64,000 nucleotides of DNA from Knoxdaviesia capensis. Its lineage: Eukaryota > Ascomycota > Sordariomycetes > Microascales > Gondwanamycetaceae. The stretch lies in assembly GCA_001510575.1 (NCBI GenBank), contig LNGK01000004.1:2788667-2852666 (forward strand), given 5' to 3'. Position numbers and translations under genes: made by a program. Numbering within the stretch: position 1 is the stretch's first letter; each line of letters starts with the position of its first letter. Under the pieces are notes generated by a model. It had not been told where the DNA came from and did no database searches. It saw only the letters and a program-made list of their open reading frames with translations. This document shows positions 58,730 through 64,000 of the stretch, in pieces.

Positions 58730-61573
58730 GGGTTCTCCGTTCATGCCTCCTCCAAAGTGGCAATGAAGCAGCTCACTATTCTTCGATTTCATTCTTTCTC
58801 TTTTGTTTTCTCTCCTTCCCTCTTATGTATAGCCGATTAGCTATTTTTCACATTTTACCCAGAGACACTGTACCATTTCCATTACCATTGGTATTCAAGA
58901 CGTCTTGTGCAATCATAGGGGTTCTTTGTTTTTCTTTCTTTTTTTCTTTTGTGTGTTTATATCTCCGTCACATGTTAGGCGTTAAGACATATACCAATGA
59001 AGTTTCTAGTATCATTCTTTAGAAATTGACACGTTGACGTATGAGCGGGAGCGGGAGCGGGATCCGGGGAGGTCGGGAAGTCCGGAAATTGGAGGAGCGG
59101 GGCGGAGGCGGAGGCGGGGGCGGGGGAGGATTCGTCCGGACGGAGACATTTGACTTACACAGGCAAGGCAGTGGGGAAGAAAGGAATTGATGCACAGCCC
59201 ACGCTCATTTCCATGAGGGCCCCAACACCATCCCTACCCAGCTGATACAAAGCGTATCCTCGCAAGGCTGAAAAGGATCCTCAGGGCAATGGGCAGGGAA
59301 AGGGAGGAAAGCAGATAAGAAGCCGTCAAGAATGAGCCTTATGACAGCTGCAAAATCTCCAATCTTGGGTTTGTCGCAAGGCTCTATAATAAGCCTTTTA
59401 ATGAAAATTCTGCACACGCGTACAACCGTTGTGGAGGAGTGGGGATAAACAGGGGACATGCTGCTATTCTTGGGGTTCTAGGCGAACGGAGAAAGAGGCT
59501 CAACTTTCCCTGGGTGACGGGTCTTACTCCTACACACAGTTCATAATACATACAACGGGGCTCTCATTTGGCTTAGTGACGTGGAGGATTTGATAGACCC
59601 GCGGTAGCTGTGGACTGCGTTGCTGCTGGAATGCATGCTCGGAGCTCTCTCTCCACTGCAGCGTATGGCACAGAGTGTGATCTACATACACACTATACAA
59701 CTCTGACTTTATTTCATTGATTGTAAAAGACAGCCTTGGTTCGCAGTCGTTGGGTGGGTGCACCGCCTGCGTTTACACCGTACTTCAAAGGTCTGACGCG
59801 TCCTCTCCCGGTATCAACTGACGTGCGCTGTGGCTGACGGGCGGCTAAGGGGAAGATGTTGAGTTTCATTTTCAGCCAGAAACAGGCCAAGAGACTTTGC
59901 AGGGTAACTTCATGGGTCCCGGCCAGTTCGCGCCATCTCCACCCAGCAAGCACCTCTCCCAAACATGAAGCTCTTTTACCCTACTTACGGGGTTCCATCC
60001 GGACGAGAACCCAGCATGAGTTTCAACCCAGATTCCGTTAGTGGAGTGGATACAGCAAGCTGTCAGGGACAATGAAAGCCATATCCCATCCCCTGGAATT
60101 GTGTTAGAATACCACCTGAGTGGTCGGACATTCGTGTATGTGAGGCGAAAACAAAAGAGGCTATCATGAGGCTGAGCAGTTGGGGACGCGCACGCCTACC
60201 TTTTTTTTTTTTGGCTCTAGGCAGTAGTGGATGAAGAAGATTGTACCTCGAAGTCGATTGATTTGAGGGAATCAGCTTAGAGAAGAAAACGCCAACATGA
60301 ATAGAGCGCCCTTAACTTCTATATTTCAGATTTCCAGCGTATTTGAGATCTATGTAACTGAGAATATGAGATGTCACGCACGACGTTGGTTACTGCTTCT
60401 ATTGAAGACGACAGACGTCTTATCGATAAAAGCTTCAGCCCAGCTGGCCAATGAAATTGCACAGATTAACATGGTGGGGAATGGCGGGGGGGCACTTCCT
60501 TCTCTTCAGCTCTCGCCAACAAAAAAAGTGGGTGGGCGAGAGGAAGAAGGCACGGCCGGCAAATGGAAAGACCGGATGAGCGTCGTGGAAAGAAAATCGA
60601 GGAAATAACAAAAAATAAATAAATAAAAGACGTCAAGCTTCTTTCGGCGGTCTGAGAATCGCCATCGTTGCTGGTGATGAAGCTTTTGGGGCTCGTGTCT
60701 TATCTGTTTTTTTTTTCCCTTCGGTTTCCTGGCACCTCAAGAACATGGTAAATAAGGTTCATCAACGCTCCACGACGTCACATCATCTGTGGTCTGGGCG
60801 GTTTTCCTTCCTTTTTTTTTTTTTCCAATCTTGCCTTGCATTTCATTGCGCCTTCCCTTGACTTTCTCCTTCCTCCCAATTTTGCTCATTCTCACGTGTC
60901 TATTAAATACTCGGGGTTCTGTTCTCAACTTTCCTTCGCTCCTTCCTTTTGTCTTCTCCCCTCCGACTTCTCCTGATTACTTATTCACGTGTCTATTCCA
61001 TCTGTTTCGCAACATCTTCTGTTTTTCGCTTGTCTTCTTAATTTCCCATTATCTTCGTCTTTTGCTCACTCTTTTCCGTTACAAGGTGCCCCGCCTTGAA
61101 GCTGTAATTCCAACGACGTCACGCCTTTCTTTTCTCTTACGATCTCAACTTGGCCAGTTCTTTTTCTCCGTCTGTCGTAAACTACAGACCATTGTTTCGG
61201 TACCTTGATCTCTATCCTGACTACACTATATAATGTCTATTTCTCCACCAACGTCATCTTATCCCAGGTTTTAACATTCCGGGGCTTCTTCTTCATTCCT
61301 CGACGTCGTCTCCAAAGTGACAAGTGACCGGTCCGATTGTGCGCCTCGCATTCTCTCCAAATTCGTTTCTGTGTAGCAAACATCAAACACCACACTGTCG
61401 CAATAGGACACAAGCGGAGATTTTTTGTCGACCCTCCTCTCTCATAAGCCTCCAGCAGTCACCGGCAACCATCTCTGCCGCACCAGAAGGGAGCCGGGAA
61501 CTACTCTCAACCCATCCCGAAGCCGTTTTACACATAATATCCTCAGTACTCTCAAGCCGCGGACGACGACAAC
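58730..61573. other. Intergenic region and leader upstream of the arrestin gene
   Basis: No supportable gene. A G-rich block at 59047-59126 can form G-quadruplexes. From about 60780 the plus strand is CT-rich, the style of leaders in this genome, and leads to the arrestin start at 61574. Confidence 0.45.
59047..59126 (+). other. G-quadruplex-forming G-rich block
   Basis: GGGAGCGGGAGC continues as GGGATCCGGGG (59047-59069), giving four G-runs of at least three with loops of 3-4 bases. A second G-rich run with GGC-spaced units follows at about 59091-59126. It lies about 320 bases past the MIZ gene stop. Confidence 0.6.
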
Positions 61574-63478
61574 ATGTCTGTCAATGTAGTCCTCGACAAT
61601 CCTCCCGAATTCTACACAAACCTCGATATCATCTCCGGTCGCATCTTTGTCCATCTCCAACGGCCAGATTACGTTACTGCCGTTACAGCGAAACTTGAGG
61701 GAGAGTCGACAAGCTACTTCCGTCTCGACGATGCCAACCAAAACATATCGAGGCCGGCTGCCGGCCCAAACGAGGCCCACAAGATCCTATATCATGTTCA
61801 ACAAGTCTTCCCCCCCAAGACGCGTGGCTCCACAGCTTCAGGGTCTTCCGGTTCACTAATTCAGCCCGGCACGCATTGCTTCCCATTCTCTTTCAAACTC
61901 CCCTTCAACAACCAGTGCAGTGATGCTCTCGCCATGGCCACCATGGGTGGAATCACCGGCATTGGTGGCTTTGGAGCAGTCGGCCCAAGAATCATGGATG
62001 GAAGCCGCCAGCTGTTCCTCCGTCACATCACCCGGACCTTACCACCGTCCATGAATAGCCAGGGTGGGCTTGCCGACATCCGGTACTATATCAAGGCTAC
62101 TGTTCAGCGCCCCGGTCTCCGAGAGAGTTGGAGAAGTGTCATTTCATTACGAATCATGCCAATGGAAGATCCACGCCCGCCGATGTCCAGTGCCCTCGCA
62201 TATGCACGCAGGCCGTTCACTTTCCAGCCCCGGGCCCGTGCTCTGGATGGGCCGGGAAAGAATCCGGCTGCTGCTGGCCCTTCTACTGCGAACACTAACA
62301 ACAACAATGCCGGTGGTAGCAGTGGCCCCAGCAGCTGGCTTAAGTTAAAACGGGAACCTTCCGCCAGCCAGCAAACCCCACAACTATCAGCTACCGCCCT
62401 TGCCGAGGTCCTCCCTCCCACAGTCGAAATGACTGCCCTTTTCCCCCATCCCGTCATCCTCACCTGTCACCAGCCAGTGCCCCTGAAACTCAAAGCCACC
62501 AAGAAAATGCCATCAACCGAGCCGGTGTTCTTGACCTCCATCCAGCTCGACCTGATTGGAGTTACAAATGTGCGCTGCCATGATATGTTTTACTATGAAA
62601 AGAACCGCTGGGTCATTTTTTCCAAGGGCGACCTGGCTATTCCTCTCACCGGAGCTCCTGACGATGAAGTCGGCACTGAGACTACCGTTCCCGACGATCT
62701 CTGGAGGAACATCCCCCTGCCAAATAACATCATCCCATCCTTCGAAACCTGCAACATTGCCCGCAATTACGACATGGAGATTCGATTGGGCATCTGCTGG
62801 GGTAACCCAACAACGCAGACGGAATCCAAACCGTCCATATCTTCATCCACGTCATTCTTTTCACCATTCTCATCGGCACCTTCACGGCCAGCTTCGTCTT
62901 CTCGAGAAGCTAATCCCGTCTTGCGCGACGCCATATATTTGCCTCTAACCTTCAAAGGCGTCCGTGTGTTCTCGGGAATCACTCCACCTCCCGAGGTCAT
63001 GCGACAGTTAGAAGAACGCCGCGCCAACCAAAGGCCCCCGGCCGGTGTGAAGGTTCCGGTTGTCGCAGGCAGCCACCCGCAACACGCCCGTCCCACAGTT
63101 GCGGGCCCCAATCCCCTAGGTAGTCTGGCTCGCCCTGGAGGCGCCAGCAGCAGCAGCAGCGTTACCGGCGGCAGAATTGGTGAAAATGCGATCATTCCTA
63201 ACCCGGCTCAGCCCCCTCTGCCCCCGCGTCCTGGGTCATCAGCTGGAGCCCCAAGCCAACCCTCGAGGCCGTACGACCCGCTGTACCCTCCCCAGCTGGG
63301 AACCCCCGGATCACCGGACGAAAACGATGCGCCGCCTAGCTACGATGAAGCAATGGCGGGAGATCTCGCCGGTCCTTTTGATGGGTATCGGCCGGCTTTT
63401 AGTGGCCAGACCTCCGACGTGAACGGGAATATGATCCAGCCGGGAGGGACGCCGGACAACTTTCCCGCGAAGAGCTGA
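61574..63478 (+). CDS. Alpha-arrestin family protein (ubiquitin-ligase adaptor)
   Basis: A single exon of 634 residues. The N-terminal half is an arrestin fold: VVLDNPPEFYTNLDIISGRI, then ITRTLPPSM and GGLADIRYYIKATVQRPG. The arrestin C-domain follows at about 275-475 (PVILTCHQPVPLKLKATKK, SIQLDLIGVTNVRCHDMFYY). The tail is Pro/Ser-rich and disordered and carries PPSY at 587-590 (DAPPSYDEA), the usual WW-binding PPxY motif. Fungal alpha-arrestins recruit the Rsp5/HulA ubiquitin ligase to membrane transporters and start their endocytosis. Which transporters this one serves cannot be told from the sequence. The start codon follows directly on a CT-rich leader and begins the first conserved beta-strand. 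Confidence 0.9.
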   Translation: MSVNVVLDNPPEFYTNLDIISGRIFVHLQRPDYVTAVTAKLEGESTSYFRLDDANQNISRPAAGPNEAHKILYHVQQVFPPKTRGSTASGSSGSLIQPGTHCFPFSFKLPFNNQCSDALAMATMGGITGIGGFGAVGPRIMDGSRQLFLRHITRTLPPSMNSQGGLADIRYYIKATVQRPGLRESWRSVISLRIMPMEDPRPPMSSALAYARRPFTFQPRARALDGPGKNPAAAGPSTANTNNNNAGGSSGPSSWLKLKREPSASQQTPQLSATALAEVLPPTVEMTALFPHPVILTCHQPVPLKLKATKKMPSTEPVFLTSIQLDLIGVTNVRCHDMFYYEKNRWVIFSKGDLAIPLTGAPDDEVGTETTVPDDLWRNIPLPNNIIPSFETCNIARNYDMEIRLGICWGNPTTQTESKPSISSSTSFFSPFSSAPSRPASSSREANPVLRDAIYLPLTFKGVRVFSGITPPPEVMRQLEERRANQRPPAGVKVPVVAGSHPQHARPTVAGPNPLGSLARPGGASSSSSVTGGRIGENAIIPNPAQPPLPPRPGSSAGAPSQPSRPYDPLYPPQLGTPGSPDENDAPPSYDEAMAGDLAGPFDGYRPAFSGQTSDVNGNMIQPGGTPDNFPAKS

Positions 63479-63702
63479 AACGAAAGAGTTCTGGGGGGGA
63501 GGGGGTCGTTTCTCAACTGTATGGTGGCCAAAAGAATCCAGGAGAGTTTGCTTGGTAGTTTGGAACAGCAGATCTTATAATAAATGGCTCAGGGGGAGAT
63601 GGAACCCCTGATTCTAGCGCTTCGCATGTTTTGTTTTTCTTGCTTTGCTACCACCCTATAATGTTCCATAAAGATTATCCAATGTACAAAGTTTTCAGAG
63701 TA

Positions 63703-64000
63703 TTACAGGCCTTTCCGGGCAAGCATGTCAACAATATCGAGATAAAAGGCCACGGCATTGAAGCCCTCATCACCGTACATCAGCCTCCGCGCTGTGCGTC
63801 GCAGCTGGTTTGTCCAGTTGATTAGATCCAGGTGGCTTACGCCAACCAGGGTGCCCTGATACTCCCCCCAACGACTGCTGGCAACACTGACCATGCCGTC
63901 GTTGGGGCCCTCGGCTGCCTGTATGACGCGGTGCGATAGTCGGAACGGGCTGAGTAGGGGCGGTGGGCGGACGAGGGCGGCGCCGTAGCTGAAGTAGAGG
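63703..64000 (-). CDS. TGL2: Tgl2-like alpha/beta-hydrolase lipase, 3' part only
   Basis: The last 98 complete codons plus the stop on the minus strand, cut by the window edge. The text LYFSYGAALVRPP, then AAEGPNDGMVSVASSRWGEY, then GTLVGVSHLDLINWTN and FYLDIVDMLARKGL matches the end of the Tgl2 family of fungal triacylglycerol lipases. GPNDG carries the presumed catalytic Asp and GVSHLDLI the catalytic His. The nucleophile Ser lies outside the window. In yeast, Tgl2 is a mitochondrial lipase acting on tri- and diacylglycerols. The gene is convergent with the arrestin gene, with only 224 bases between the two stop codons. Confidence 0.82.
   Translation of the reverse strand, partial: LYFSYGAALVRPPPLLSPFRLSHRVIQAAEGPNDGMVSVASSRWGEYQGTLVGVSHLDLINWTNQLRRTARRLMYGDEGFNAVAFYLDIVDMLARKGL

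Overview
The window looks like nuclear DNA of a filamentous ascomycete, most likely Eurotiales (Aspergillus/Penicillium-like). Genes carry short GT-AG introns with CTAAC-type branch sites and lie on both strands without operons. The protein set is typically fungal: Zn2Cys6 regulator, Fta4-like kinetochore subunit, fungal caspase-like domain, GPI-type cupredoxin, alpha-arrestin with a PY motif. The genus is inferred, not shown.

Bases 1 to about 14360 form a very AT-rich island with almost no CA or TG dinucleotides and no intact gene. This is the footprint of repeat-induced point mutation (RIP). Decayed elements can still be read in it: a Ty3/gypsy-type element (reverse transcriptase and integrase remnants, part of it present twice in direct orientation), a Ty1/copia-type integrase on the minus strand, and an element of about 1.2 kb with long terminal inverted repeats. 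The island ends about 100 bases from the 3' end of a U5 snRNP gene.

The remaining 50 kb is ordinary gene-bearing DNA. In order: U5 snRNP 40 kDa WD40 protein (-), two-span membrane protein with two PPxY motifs (+), seven-knuckle CCHC RNA-binding protein GIS2/CNBP (+), Fta4-like kinetochore protein (-), GPI-type cupredoxin (-), bZIP-like protein (-), RluA-type tRNA pseudouridine synthase of the Pus9 type (-), MATE transporter (-), Zn2Cys6 regulator (-), patatin-like protein lacking the usual serine (-), caspase-like/C2H2 fusion protein (+), MIZ/SP-RING protein (+), alpha-arrestin (+), and the 3' end of a Tgl2-like lipase (-, cut by the window edge). Exon structures were rebuilt by hand from splice signals and reading-frame continuity; every complete multi-exon model closes in frame.

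The genes do not form an obvious pathway or biosynthetic cluster. RNA processing and translation (U5-40K, GIS2, Pus9), ubiquitin/SUMO biology (arrestin, PY membrane protein, MIZ protein) and gene regulation (bZIP-like, Zn2Cys6, C2H2) recur. The least ordinary items are the caspase-like/C2H2 protein with Tyr in place of the catalytic His, the patatin domain with Gly in place of the nucleophile Ser, and the sharply bounded RIP island.
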